Assembly (NCBI GenBank): GCA_022701365.1
Contig: JAKUHH010000177.1
Span: 1,302,001 to 1,366,000, forward strand
DNA length: 64,000 nt
Source of the DNA: Mycocentrospora acerina
Taxonomy: Eukaryota > Ascomycota > Dothideomycetes > Pleosporales
Direction: 5' to 3'
Part shown: positions 34,635 through 45,769 of the stretch, piece by piece
Numbering within the stretch: the first letter of the stretch is position 1
Layout: every line of letters starts with the position of its first letter
Made by a program: the position numbers and the translations under genes
Notes under the pieces: generated by a model
What the model was told of the DNA's origin: nothing
Database searches by the model: none
Seen by the model: only the letters and a program-made list of their open reading frames with translations

Positions 34635-36309
34635 TTACTTGATGGAGATTGTTTTTGCCTCGACATAGTTGAGTAGGCCCTGGCGACCTCCCTCCCGTCC
34701 AATGCCAGACTGCTTTGCACCACCGAATGGCGTCTCAGCCCATAAGCTGGGAGATGTGTTGATGAACACGTTACCAGCCTCGATTTGTTTCGCGATCCTT
34801 AATGCGCGAGGTATTGAGGCTGTGTATATGTTTGCTGCTCAATGTCAGTATCTCGATTGTAACCTCTCCCGCACTTGCACACAAGGCACCTACACGAGAG
34901 ACCAAAACTTGTATCATTTGCCAACTCGATCGCTTCCTCCTCCGTCTTGAACGTTCGAATCGTCAGAACCGGTCCAAATATCTCCTGTCGATATATTGTT
35001 GCATCATCTTTGGGGTTTAGAAAGATTGTCGGCTCGACGTAGAAGCCATTCTCCCCCTTTCGTAAACCACCCGTCACCAGTTCTGCCTCCTTCTTTCCAG
35101 CGTCTATGAAACTCATGACCTGCTTGAACTGCTTGTCGTCGGCTAGCGGGCCCATGAATGTCTGCGCATTTTGAGGATTGCCGACTGTACTACTGAGCTG
35201 CTCGTAGCTAGCCTTTAACTTGGCAACGAACTCTGAAGCAATATCCTCATGTACAAAAGTTCGGGAGCTGGCGGCGCAGATTTGTCCTGAGTTGAGAAGG
35301 AATCCTTGACTGTGGTGTTGAAGGGCATTCTCAATGTCTGCATCTGCGAAAATGAGACTGGGAGATTTGCCGCCTAGTTCGAGCGTCACGCGTTTGAGGT
35401 TGCTGGATATGTATGAGTCTCACAATCTTCCATCAAGATCTTGCAAAAAGCCAAGGATATGAAGAACTCTTACCTTTTCGCAGCCAGCTCCTGGACTTTT
35501 TTACCGGCAAAGCTTGACCCCGTAAAGCTAATCTTGTTGATGTCCATGTGGCTAGCCAGGGCAGCACCGACTTTGCCATCGCCAGTCAAAATATTGATCA
35601 CACCTGGTGGAAATCCTGCTTCTTTGACCAGCTCACCGAGTTGGAGCACACCAATTGGTGTCTTTTCGGAAGCTTTGTAGACGTATGTGCAACCAACTGC
35701 CACAGCAGGAGCGATCTTCATAGCGAAAAACACAGGCGATGCATTCCATGCTCCAATACCAGCACAGACACCAATGGGATCATACTGGACAACCTGCAGA
35801 CGCGTCAGCACGCAAGTCCGTCTTCGAAGAGCACAGGCCCTTGGAGTATCAACTCACCTTGTAAATTCCATCCTCTTCAGGCCACTGTTCGCCATGCAAT
35901 TTATCTGTCCAACCTGCGTAATATCTGAACGTCTGACTAAACAAGCCCAACATGCCCTTTGCTACGGCAACCGGTTGACCCATGCTCTTTGCTTCCCAGA
36001 GTAAGAGATCGTCGACATGCTTGTCAACGAGATCAGCAAACTTGTGCATCACTCCGCTGCGTTGTTTTGCCGTCCATTTCGCCCATGGGCCCTTGAAAGC
36101 GGCGCGCGCGGCGGCAACTGCAGTGTCCACGTCTGCAGCTGAGGCTACTTGTATACCATCTGCAACAAGTGATTCGTCGTGTGGAGAAATAATAGTCAGA
36201 GTCTCCGAGGAGGAGGCGTCAATATACTATCAAATATGTCAGGATGCTGATGAGGACACAAAAGAGTCGGCGAGCAGACCTCATTGTTGATGAAGAGTTG
36301 TTTGTGCAT
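34635..36309 (-). CDS. NAD(P)-dependent aldehyde dehydrogenase
   Basis: Five exons: 36309-36280, 36226-35858, 35793-35474, 35402-34894 and 34837-34635, giving 476 aa against about 490-500 for most family members, being short at the N-terminus. Visible catalytic parts are Asn150 in GIGAWN, general base Glu248 in TLELGGKSP and nucleophile Cys282 in NSGQICAASSR. The usual PWNFP block is replaced by AWNASP, a variant I know from a fungal subgroup. EIFGPVL and the closing PFGGAKQSGIGREGG are also present. It oxidises aldehydes to acids; the substrate is unknown. No targeting signal is seen, so it is probably cytosolic. The exon 4-5 join (donor GTAGGT at 34893, acceptor near 34838) is the least certain but restores GLSSANIYT. 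The next two genes upstream on the same strand encode a transporter and an acyl-CoA synthetase. Confidence 0.92.
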
Positions 36310-36445
36310 AATTACGTTTGTTCAGTTTATCAAAGTGCCACAGTTTGAATGCTTGAATGATGGACTTGGTTACTGGAGAACACCTACGTGATTTCTCGTT
36401 ATATACACTACTTCTCGTCGGTCTTGTATTCTGTCCATACCGTCT

Positions 36446-36512
36446 TTATATACCGGTAAGCTGTGGTCAGCGTCCCCTCCTTACGGCACTTGCGCCCATT
36501 CCAGCCTATTGG
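36446..36512 (-). promoter_or_regulatory. Likely core promoter of the aldehyde dehydrogenase gene
   Basis: On the coding (minus) strand TATATAA lies at 36452-36446, about 140 bp before the ATG, and a CCAAT box at 36512-36508, about 200 bp before it. Order and spacing fit a TATA plus CCAAT fungal promoter. No experimental start site is known. Confidence 0.5.
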
Positions 36513-37188
36513 TTCCATTCCGTCTCCCCGCAATGAAACCACCGAACCACCACAACCCGGTATGTCCGTGTGAGCCGAGAAAGATGAGTGATTAGTGAGA
36601 AGCCAAGGGTTTTTACGCCTTGCTGTATCCTACTGCTGACCTCACAGAACAGTAGTGGTGGAGAAGTCATGATCAACCAAAAGTTTATTTTCATAGTGCT
36701 GCTGACCAACATCATCACACTTGACCCAATTTATGCTTGGCTATCACTGGTATCTCTAAACTTACACCTGGATACTGCAAAAAGGGCGTTTGGTGGGTGC
36801 GAAGGGTAATAACTAGAGTCGTTCGGATTGGCTTACACGCATGCATATGTCGCCAATTTCATACTAATGTCAAAAACATGCAATGCAGCCAGGATCAATT
36901 TCCAGCGTCATAGTCCTCTCCTGTGCGGAACGATTGCGGTGTTGACGTGACGCGGGGCGCGATGCATGGAATGACCTAGCATGACATCAATTGTTGTTAT
37001 TATTCTTCTTCTTCTTCTACTTCTTCTTCTTCTCCCATCAGCCTCATTGAAATTCTCATAAGACACTTGATAGCATTCAACGAGTATTTCCAAGGTGCTA
37101 CAAGTTCGCGGAAACTTTCCCGCAAATACAAATTCCAAGGAGCAGTTACACAGACATGATGATCCGTTTTGGATCACTTTCCGAGTTA

Positions 37189-37205
37189 ATTCCGCCCAGC
37201 GGAAT
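37189..37205. promoter_or_regulatory. Palindrome containing CCG-N5-CGG
   Basis: ATTCCGC-CCA-GCGGAAT is a perfect inverted repeat with 7-bp arms, about 880 bp upstream of the aldehyde dehydrogenase start. It embeds an everted CCG-N5-CGG pair, the kind of site bound by Zn2Cys6 regulators. CCGCA motifs lie close on both sides. Binding is inference only. Confidence 0.4.
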
Positions 37206-37440
37206 GTTTCCCCTTCCGCAAGTCCGCGTTTCTTCCAAGCTCCACGCGACAGCAATGAATGATGTGAAAATCACGACTACAGTTCTTGATACATGTCCCA
37301 CATTGCCTTGTTGGTCGATTTCGATTGAATTTTTCATTGATCTTGTGGGCTTTCGTGTGGATATCGCGGAAACCTAGGTACCCCTTTGCAATCACAGGTA
37401 CAGTGGCGCACCACAATGAAGGATTCATATGCACAACAGT

Positions 37441-39344
37441 TCAGTCCTTCTTCACCCAGCCCGCAGGTCTCTCTTGTACATCTACCACATCTTCTTCTAG
37501 CACAGTTTCGGCACGACGTGACCTTTTGTCGAGCTGCGGATTCAATCAGTCTAGTTCGTCAAATACACAGTTGCAACTTACCCATTGCACAGCAGCCGTT
37601 GTTCCAAAGAACGCAAACACAACTACGATCAGTGTTATGTATCCCTTCCTCCAATACGGTGCATCAGTCGCAGGATACAATGCAATCCCCCAAAAGGTAT
37701 ACAGAATTGACTGCACCATACTCATGGCGTAGAGTACAACAGACCGTGAAGCATCGTCGCCACCGCGTTGTAGAATCACGCTTGCCCACCCGTACAGGAT
37801 GGGGTTTACAATGTATGAAGTGCCGGACAAGTAGAAAGCGAAAAAGACACCAGCCGTAGGCAGGGTTGGAATGAGCAAAAGAATTGCAACGAGAAGCTGG
37901 AGCAGTCCGGCGAGAATTACCATTGGAATACGCCGGTTGGTCATGTCAATCACATAGCCAGCGCCAATGTTGGACACGATTGAGACGGCCTGGATACCCA
38001 GGGGGTAGGTTGTTGTAGCGTATGATGGGAATTGCGTAATGTTAGCCTTCATCCAAAGAAGAAAGAGGCCCTGCAAAACAACGGCCTCTAGTGCACAACC
38101 AATAATCGAGTACAGAGTGAGTATGTACAGGTCTGGAGATGCAAAAAGTCTTTTGGCAAGTGACTTGAGACTAATGTCATGCCCCCAGTCTCTTTTCGGT
38201 GGAAGGCGATCGAGGGCCAGTTGGATCTCATCTTTGCTAAGGTAGAAAAGGTTGGGAGATTCGGGGAGGTTAGGGAAGAAAACGAGACCGAATATCCCGA
38301 AAGGAATTCCCATGGCACCATCTGAGGACTGTCAGCAGGAGAAGCGTAAATGAATCGTTTGTGACACACTGATGATAAACACCCATTGCCATCCTTGGAG
38401 CGAAGTCTGTCCATGCAAGCTTGCATTCATAGCTGTCATCATGACACCGGCGAACATGCTACCTATTTGACCGACAGCAGTGAAGATAGCAGTCCGCTTT
38501 GCGATCTCCAGAGGCTTACTGTGTGGAGTTTTAGATTTTTTGGTTCCTGCAACGTTTTCCATATCGACTTACTACCATGATCCGAGGATGTATATAGTGC
38601 CACTATAAAGGCTCGATTCGAAGAGCCCTTGAAAGAAACGTACCACACATAACTGAGTATAAGTCTTGCAAGCGGCAGAACACATGGTTAGGCCAGACCA
38701 AACTATGAGTGTGAAGGGTAGCCAGAATCGCGGCGCAACCTTTTGAATGATGAGAGCATGAGGAATTTGGCCAACACAGGCACTGTCTAGATCAGCAAGA
38801 CATAGCATGCAGCAGAGTGACGATTAGAAGACGACATACCCGGCCGTAAACATAGACAGCAAAATACTATACTGATTGCCGTGAAGATTGAGAGACTCCT
38901 TCAACCCGGAAACCTATCACCAAAGAATAAGCGTCCTAAACTTCATTCCCGAATTAACAGAACGTACATATGCATTCGAAAAAGCAGACCGATCTAACCC
39001 CCAGACAGAATCAGCTCTCAGATAACAACAATAAAAAGAGCATTTCAACCAAGTGTAACAAACCAAGATAGTTGAAAAAGTAAGCCGCACAGCAGTATAC
39101 CTTCAGCACGTCAACAAACCCGCCTCCACTACCCAATCACCCACACCTCACTAACCAGAATAAAGCAATCTACCCTCCCACATATCAGTCAGCCAACCTG
39201 TTCTGAAAACCTCCTCCCTTCCCCCCAAATCAATCAATCACCCAGTTAAAAACACTCACCAAGCTTGCGCACCAACCGTTTCTCCATCTCAGACATGACT
39301 GGCAAACGCGAATACCTAGATTTTGTAGACCGCAACCAGAGCAT
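37441..39344 (-). CDS. MFS transporter of the Dal5/Fen2 (anion:cation symporter) family
   Basis: Nine exons: 39344-39260, 39169-39156, 39100-39064, 38993-38968, 38913-38840, 38782-38573, 38518-38370, 38321-37582 and 37533-37441, giving 475 aa. A start at 39296 (MSEMEK, 459 aa) is also possible. Family marks are KRLVRKLDCFIL, YFFNYLDRSAFSNAYVSGLK, RFFQGLFESSLYSGTIYILGSWY and the FIINGAMGIPFGIFG segment between TM5 and TM6. About twelve membrane segments can be placed. Relatives carry pantothenate, allantoate, nicotinate or similar carboxylates across the plasma membrane with protons; the substrate is not readable here. Exons 2-4 are only 14, 37 and 26 nt, and each join is supported by frame and family sequence. 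The last exon adds a charged tail ending in GWVKKD. Same strand as the neighbouring aldehyde dehydrogenase. Confidence 0.88.
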
Positions 39345-39998
39345 TGCAATCGGGCGATATGGTGGCTTTGCGAAAGTCGGATGCCGGTCGTTGTGGAGCG
39401 GCGTTGCTGGACGAGTACCATGATGGGCGGGCGCGGGCCAATGAGAGGGGGAGAGTGTGTAAGCGTGGGAGTAGGGGGGGTGGGAAGAGATTTCCGTGCC
39501 AAGGGGCGAGCTCGCTTGGTGTTGAGGGATCGGAAATTGGGGGGTTTGGTTGGTGGTAAGAGGGTGGTGGTGATGGTGGGAAAGATAGGGAGATAGCGGT
39601 TGTGGAAGGTGGGAGATTGGGGAGTAGATTCACAGCTGGGAAACAGATTCATCATTTGGTGATAACATATAGAGTACATTAGTATATCAGTTCTGATTAA
39701 TTCTCTGCCCTGCATTTTGAGTGTGTAACAAAGCCGAGCTAAATGCATGGGACATGGTGTACGCTAACTACACCCAGTGGAAGGTGAATTTAGGTATTAA
39801 CAAGCTGAGAGCGGAATTCAGCATGCAACTTTGACCTGTGGGCGAGCATCATGTGTTACAAAAAGCCACTGTGATTGCGTTTACATAAAAACATCTACCT
39901 TTGTGATCGTAACTCTAATCAAAATTCCAGTCCCATTAATGGACACAGCCTCGTAACAAATTTAGACAAGTCTTCCAACACTCACAATTACAGTTCTC
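39345..39998. other. Intergenic region upstream of the Dal5-like transporter
   Basis: The part next to the transporter start is strongly pyrimidine-rich on the minus strand (CCACC and CCCTC runs), as in many fungal promoters. The part next to 39999 is AT-rich and would be 3' sequence of the acyl-CoA synthetase gene. No gene is seen; the open frames across 39316-39748 match nothing. Confidence 0.6.
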
Positions 39999-42013
39999 CT
40001 ACAAAAGCGTCTTCCCATCCCTCAGCTTCTGCAAGTCCTCCAACGTAAACGGCACATAGGCGTTCTCCCCAGGTTTCGTCCACAACACGACATCGTCCTT
40101 CCCGCTCAACACCTTTGACCCATATCTATCAAGCTCAATACCCTCCTCCCTCAACGGCCCCTTGTTCTGCTTCTGATTATCTGTATTCGATCCCTCTTTC
40201 ACTAATCGCAAGAAAATTGGCACCGCATACTTTGGCAGCTTTCCCCTCGCATACTGCAGAAACGCCCCCCAGTCGAATGTCGCTGGGTCAGTGCCATCTG
40301 CTAGGCGTAGCGCGACACAGCCCGCACGGCCGTCATGCTTGGGCACTAAAGCACCGTAGACAATCGCCTCGCCTACTCCTGGGTATTTTCCGAGGACTTC
40401 AGCGACTTCGGCGGTGGACACGTTTTCGCTCTTCCAGCGGTATGTGTCGCCGAGGCGGTCGAGGAAGAACCACCGCCCATCGTTGTCGCGGCGAAGTGCA
40501 TCTCCAGAGCGGTAGTACAGGTCCCCCTGCTTAAAAACATTGCGTTCGAATTTCTTGGCCGTGGCTTTGGGGTTGTTGTGATATCCTGCAAAGGCGTCTT
40601 CACCAGGAACGCCAACCAAAATCTCTCCACCGTCCGTATACGAGTTGCGTGTCACGAAGCCAGTTTGGGGGTTGCGGACAAGTTCGCCGGTTTCGGGGTC
40701 GATAGGGACAGGGACGTAGACATTCTTGAGGGCTTGGCGGATGATGAGGCCATGCTGAGCGACGGAGGTGGCAGTGAAGGGGCCTTTGGAGTGGACAATC
40801 ATTTGCAGCACGCCTTCTGTGGAGTTGAAGAATTCCATGACTTCGGGGACGTTGAAACGCTCTTTGAATCGGTTCCAAACATCGGGGCGTAAACCATTGC
40901 CGTACATACCGCGGAGTCGGTGGTCTCGTTCGCGTGGGTGAGGGGGCGCCATGAGGAGGTACCGCGCTGCTTCGCCGACGTAGACAAACATTGTAGACTG
41001 TGAGTCGTGGATGTCATCCCAAAAGGTGCTGACGGAGAATTTGCGTCCTATGGCTGCGCTCATACCGCCTGTGAGGGCCGCCATGGTTGCCAAACCTCCC
41101 GTGCCGTGAAACAACGGCATGCAGCAATACCATCGATCGCCGTCGGGTCCAGCTTTTTGGCCGAAAGGGAGTGCGCCATCCGGATTCCCTCGCTCATGGT
41201 ATCGGCTAATCATGAATTTCCCAGCCTTGGGAAGGCCAGTGGTCCCAGAAGTGTACAGCAAACACACTGGATCTGAGCCTTTGACGCCTTCCCTGTACTC
41301 ATCGCCAGGCACATTAGTAGGACCCGAACGCACTCTCTCCAGCAAAGCGGCATTCACTGTGTACGGTGTGACGCCCAGCTCCTGCTCTACGCGCTCTCGG
41401 CACTCCTCAAATCGCACAGCACACTCGGGATCTGAGTCTACCAGCACCAACTTGACATCTGCAACCTTCAAGCAATGAAGCAGGCAATCGCCTTTGAGAT
41501 TGTAGTTCAAATGAGCAGGAGCGCAGCCTATGCAAAACAGCCCCAACCAGATGACCATGAAATCCGCGCTATTCATCATGTAAGTGCCGACCATATCCCC
41601 AGGCTTGACGCCATTAGCGAGAAAAAAATGTGCCCATTGTACAGCACCATCATGGACTTGCTGCCATGTGTACGTCTTCTCTCTCGACCAAAGACACAGC
41701 TCATTAGCGTACTTTGGCACATGAGGTGCAAACGAATACCAAAGACACTGACGCTTAGCTTTGGCTGTCGGGAGTTAGTTTAGTTCCAGACACCAAAAAT
41801 CGCGAGCAATCCTTCCAGATTTGGCGGAATGTCAGGAGAAAGAAAAAAGAAAGGAAGACACATACCAAGCTCGGTGTAGTACTTCCCCGCCGCGCCCTTG
41901 AACTTCAATGTCCGCAAGTCCTGCCCAATGTGATACTTTGCATTCAAGTACGCGGCTAGGCCACTGATTGCCGCCAACGAGGCAGCAGCAGCAGAGCTAT
42001 TCATCTTTTGCAT
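39999..42013 (-). CDS. FAT1: FAT1-like very-long-chain acyl-CoA synthetase / fatty acid transporter
   Basis: Two exons: 42013-41866 and 41764-39999, giving 637 aa (or start at 42004, MNSS). The N-terminus is a hydrophobic, Ala-rich membrane segment, then YHIGQDLRTLKFKGA. The AMP-binding signature LLYTSGTTGLPKAGKF lies at residues 218-233. The FATP/VLACS features FVYVGEAARYLL, GYHNNPKATAKKF and GDLYYRSGDALRRDNDGRWFFLDRLGD follow, with the acceptor-domain motif TYRWKSENVSTAEV. The family activates long and very long fatty acids to CoA esters with ATP and helps fatty-acid import, at the plasma membrane, peroxisome or lipid droplets. There is no clear C-terminal peroxisome signal (ends GKTLL). 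It lies among other minus-strand metabolic genes. Confidence 0.93.
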
Positions 42014-42806
42014 ACGTAGTGGGAACGTGAATCAGTCACCAAGCTTCTGAGATTCGACTGCAATAAATGATGACGGCAAATAGTGTGTTGTACGACTCCA
42101 GCCTGAGGGGTGGTTTATCAAGGGAACAGATTGATTGAATGAGATGGATGAGAAGAAGCCAAGAATTACGAAACCCGAGAGGTAATGTGAGTGACGATAT
42201 GGATGTTGTCAGCCAGAGCTTGTAAGCTAACGCCTTGCCGAGGCTTGTAGAACGCGGGGATTTGTGGGGGGGTTGGACGGCTAGTGGGTCTAGCGTGTGT
42301 GAAGGTCCAGGATTGGAAAGACCGCGGTACTGTAGACTACAGATGGATGTATATGTATGGCTTTACGGCCGAGTGAATGTGCGGCCTGTATTGTGCCGAG
42401 GGAACGGCTCAATAGCAATAATTCTGATATCTCTTGGATGCTCAAGAAACTTCCGTGGCTATGGAAATACGTGCGATATGAATTATATGCATTACTGGGC
42501 GCATTGACCGAATGTCGCAATGATTGGCTTTTATTGTTGACACAATCCTTACTTCTAACATACTAAATTTCTCTTCATCCACCATCGTACATTGCACGGA
42601 GATTTCCATAAAGTCCATTATATGCCTCCATGTGCCTCCATATTCCACGGTGTGTATCTCATCACCGCCTAGCCCTCGAAGCGAGCGTTCATTTTCCAGG
42701 CACCTGGCGATAGCCATCAGTGTCGGGGGATAATGAAGAGTATGTCGAGAGCAACGTCAAGTTTTGAGACTAACGAGATTTTGTGAACAGGATAGACGTC
42801 ACCCAA
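42014..42806. other. Intergenic region upstream of FAT1
   Basis: This 0.8 kb is the promoter side of FAT1 and the 3' side of the next transporter. No gene is seen. A short direct repeat TGCCTCCAT occurs twice near 42624-42642. Confidence 0.6.
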
Positions 42807-44256
42807 CTAATCCAATGCTTGTTTTTGCTTTGTCTTCACGCTCTCCGTACCTGGTGGAGTTTTCAGACCACCAAACACCAGTGCACATACGGCGACCATG
42901 CCTACGGACCCAGCCGCATATGCTGTTTCGCGACCAGCCCACCAGTAGAGGGAGCAGAAAATTAGAGGACCAAGGGAGCGGCCAATTTGTCCTACCAAAT
43001 TGTTAGTCGCAAGCTTTGAGAGTGTACAGTTGGGATACATACCGAAACTCCTGTGATTTCCTAGTTTGTTCCCTCGCTCGTCAGCACTCGCCTCGAATGA
43101 AGAGAGACTGTTCAATCCAGTAACCACTGTGGCACTTGTGACTGCAAGCAGCGCCGCAGCCCCATACAAACCAAGCTGCGACTGTACCCTTCCGAGCAAG
43201 AAGAATGCTATCGTGCAGCTGACAACGCCCAGCTTGACAACCTTCAATGGATGCATGCGGCGGACTACAGAACCCTGTAGTAACGAAGCAACGAGTCCGA
43301 TAAAACCAAGCAGCTTGCCTGTATCTTTTGCTGCGTACGCGAAGAGATCATACGTCATGAATGGAAGCGAGAACTCCATGCCACTGAAGAAGAGGATGAA
43401 GCTAAAATGGGTGGCGTTGAGAATGGTGTGTGAGTTGGTTCGGACGTGCGGTTTCTGCTTCTCGGGGGCTTTGGCATGTCCATTCGCTGTGCCGTTCTGT
43501 GCCAAGTTCGCGTTGGGAAGAGTCTCTGGGAGGCAGAAGTACAGATAGATGCTCTCTGAGACGATCAAGAACAATGAGAAGCTCGCCGCCATGGCAAAGG
43601 GGTTCTCGTTCATGGCCGGCAAGCTTCCCAGGTATGCGCCCAGCGCAGGCCCAAAGGTAAACGCAATACTGAAGCACACGCCTACAAGCGCCATTGTAGC
43701 ACCTCGTTGGCTGTCATCGCTGATGTCTGTCGCGATTGCCATGGCAAGCTGCACGTTCCCCTCGCTCAATCCTCCGACTATGCGACTCGCGAGGAAGGTC
43801 CGGAAGTCCGTGGCAGCAACCCACAGCGCGACGCTGAGCACGTTGCCCGCCATGGACCACAGCAGTGCCGTGCGTCGCCCATATTTGTCCGATAATGTGC
43901 CAATAACGGGCGAGGCAATGGCCTGACACAGCGAGAACAGCGAGCCGAGCGCACCGCCAAGAAGGACAATGTCGTAGCGCGAGTTGATCGGTTTCGCAAA
44001 CGAGTTCTTGTATGCGTTGAGACCAGCAAGAATCTTCGAGAGGACGGTGTTTGGATCCCCAGTCTCGTGGTTGCGGTAAAACTCGAGAAGTTTGGGAAAG
44101 AGGGGGAGGATGAATGTAAACGATATCTGGCTGCAGTTAGTGGTTGGACGGATGGCACGGGAAGAAGGGGGTGTGACGTACCAAGTCAAGAAGGAGTGAT
44201 ATGAATAGCACCTTCAGAACCTTTCTGCGCAGTGTCGCGGACACTGGTGGCGCCAT
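42807..44256 (-). CDS. MFS transporter, YCR023C/MFSD10-like
   Basis: Three exons: 44256-44182, 44126-43043 and 42991-42807, giving 447 aa. The start MAPPVSATLRRKVLKVLFIS leads straight into TM1. The TM2-3 loop motif GTLSDKYGRRTALLWSM and the antiporter-like GATMALVGVCFSIAFTFGPALGAYLG in TM5 place it with drug:H+ antiporter-like MFS proteins of the TETRAN/YCR023C type. A hydrophilic loop with KAPEKQKPHVRTNSH separates the two halves of about six TM each. Substrate is unknown; yeast YCR023C is a vacuolar-membrane protein. The 44126 acceptor was chosen over an upstream CAG because it keeps frame (DL-ISFTFILP). The gene is divergent from the thioesterase gene, 563 bp apart. Confidence 0.88.
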
Positions 44257-44819
44257 CTTGGTAGCTGTCCTGAGGTTGAAAGGGTGTAAAAGTACAAGTG
44301 AAAGTGAAAGTGAAGGTTAAGGTTGGTGTTGTCAGCGTGGAAGCAATCTGGCTAAAGTAGAAACCGGGTGGAACAAAGTATATAATCGCACCAAGAACGC
44401 ATCAGCTAGAAATAGAACAGGTCGGTGATAACTGTCATTGTCGCGAATTTGCCGTCAACTTCCATGACGAAGGGCCGGTTTTGAAACTAAAAGGTGGAGA
44501 AGCCACGCCCAAGGATCGACGTTTTAGGGCGAGGGCGAATGAGCGACTCGAAACACGTCAATGCTCCTGAGGTAGCTGCAGCAGCCAGGGCCAAATTGCC
44601 GAAAGAATACGTTGTGGGACATGCGGTTTCACGAGTCCGAATACGACGAGAACGATTGCGAACCAAAGGGAACGACTGCATCCCTGCACGCGACGCGTTG
44701 AGGATACTCGCCTGGATCTCCAAGAGGTTGAGTGAGGTACAGAGTATAGTGCATCTTGAGCCGAGGCATTGGTAGCTGAACGCTGATCTCCGCAGCCACG
44801 TCCAACAATATGAGGGCAG
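44257..44819. promoter_or_regulatory. Divergent promoter region (MFS transporter / thioesterase)
   Basis: The region starts with an AAGTGA triplet array near 44295-44318 on the plus strand, pyrimidine-rich on the transporter's strand. Small open frames at 44487-44775 exist on both strands but have no family match and no good start context. I do not annotate a gene. Confidence 0.5.
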
Positions 44820-45611
44820 ATGACAATGTCAATACCAAGCAACATATGCTCTAATAGCAGACTGGCATCCTTATTTCCGAGAGCGCGACTGTTCTACGCT
44901 CCAAGGTCATTCGTATCAATCATGGCTGGTTCTGAAGCAGATCGGCGAAAAGCCATGGCAGCTGTACAAGCCATGTTTGACAGGTACAAGCTACTTGCTG
45001 CCCAGAGGCCGCAGGATCACATTGTCAGTGGGATGCGCTTGTACTTTGACCGGTTGTTGACCCTGGCTAGGACTTTGACCGCGAAGTCATGGAGAACTTG
45101 AAAATCGTGGATGCTGGCCTGGATGGGTCTGTGGACTACGAGCTGTACATGTCGCCCAACTTTTCAAATCTCAATGGTATGGTGCCTTGTGTATTACCGT
45201 TGATTCGGACCTGATATGCCTCAAGATGTCATGCACGGTGGCGCAGCAGGCGTAATCTTCGACATGGCCACCACCACAGCACTCTGTCCCGTTGCGCGGC
45301 CCGGATTCTGGGAGTTTATGGGTGGCGTGACGCGAACACTCAACATATCCTACCTCAAAGCAGTGCCAATCGGTACAAAGGTCCGACTCAGCAGCAAAGT
45401 GGTGAGCGTGGGGAAGCAGATGGCCATGATCAAGGGTGTCATGACTAGTCTTGATGGAAAGACTACATACTGCACGGCTGAGCACCACAAAGTGAACACG
45501 CCGGTGCTGCCACAGCACGTCAAGGTGAGGGTGCCATGGGACGATGAGTTTGAACGGGAGTGGGGTGTCGTTAAAGGGAAGACAGATGCGGGTATAAAGA
45601 GCAAGATGTAG
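44820..45611 (+). CDS. Hotdog-fold acyl-CoA thioesterase (PaaI/ACOT13-like), probably mitochondrial
   Basis: Three exons: 44820-45023, 45071-45176 and 45226-45611, giving 231 aa. The first 34 residues are Arg/Ser/Leu-rich with few acids (SRLASLFPRARLFYAPRSF), like a mitochondrial leader; a second ATG at 44922 (MAGSEADRRK) would give a 197-aa form without it. The hotdog core shows DVMHGGAAGVIFDMATTTAL, the active-site helix of the PaaI/ACOT13 group, then GGVTRTLNISYLKAVPIGTKVRL and strand-rich sequence. The family hydrolyses acyl-CoA thioesters. The second intron ends in AAG and has a CTGAT branch site just before it; this join restores MSPNFSNLN-DVMHGG. An acyl-CoA synthetase gene lies three genes away, which is suggestive only. 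Confidence 0.88.
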
Positions 45612-45769
45612 ACAGAAGTGCACTTGAGAAGTATTTATTGGTGATTTTGTAATTCCTAGGCCATGTGCTCGATGCAACGCCGTCGCATGTTTCGTAATAA
45701 AAGTGGTGGTGTACAATATATCTCGTCTGGGCCGTGGCTGCCTCACACACACTGCTGCAATGCACCCGA

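Larger units (their letters stand above)
36310..37440. other. Intergenic region upstream of the aldehyde dehydrogenase
   Basis: The 1.1 kb holds the aldehyde dehydrogenase promoter and the 3' side of the transporter gene. Apart from the core promoter motifs it contains a TTC/CTT tract at 37003-37033, a short GATCC inverted repeat at 37161-37175 and a perfect 7-bp-arm inverted repeat at 37189-37205. No gene is seen. Confidence 0.65.

Noticed and set aside
39230..39748. Open frames of 105 and 172 codons upstream of the Dal5-like transporter
   Set aside because: They are Pro/Thr/Ser-rich readings of a pyrimidine-rich promoter and overlap the first transporter exon in other frames.
44487..44845. 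Small open frames on both strands between the MFS and thioesterase genes, considered as NOP10 or another small gene
   Set aside because: None keeps the conserved NOP10 blocks or any other small-protein signature; overlapping frames on both strands look alike.
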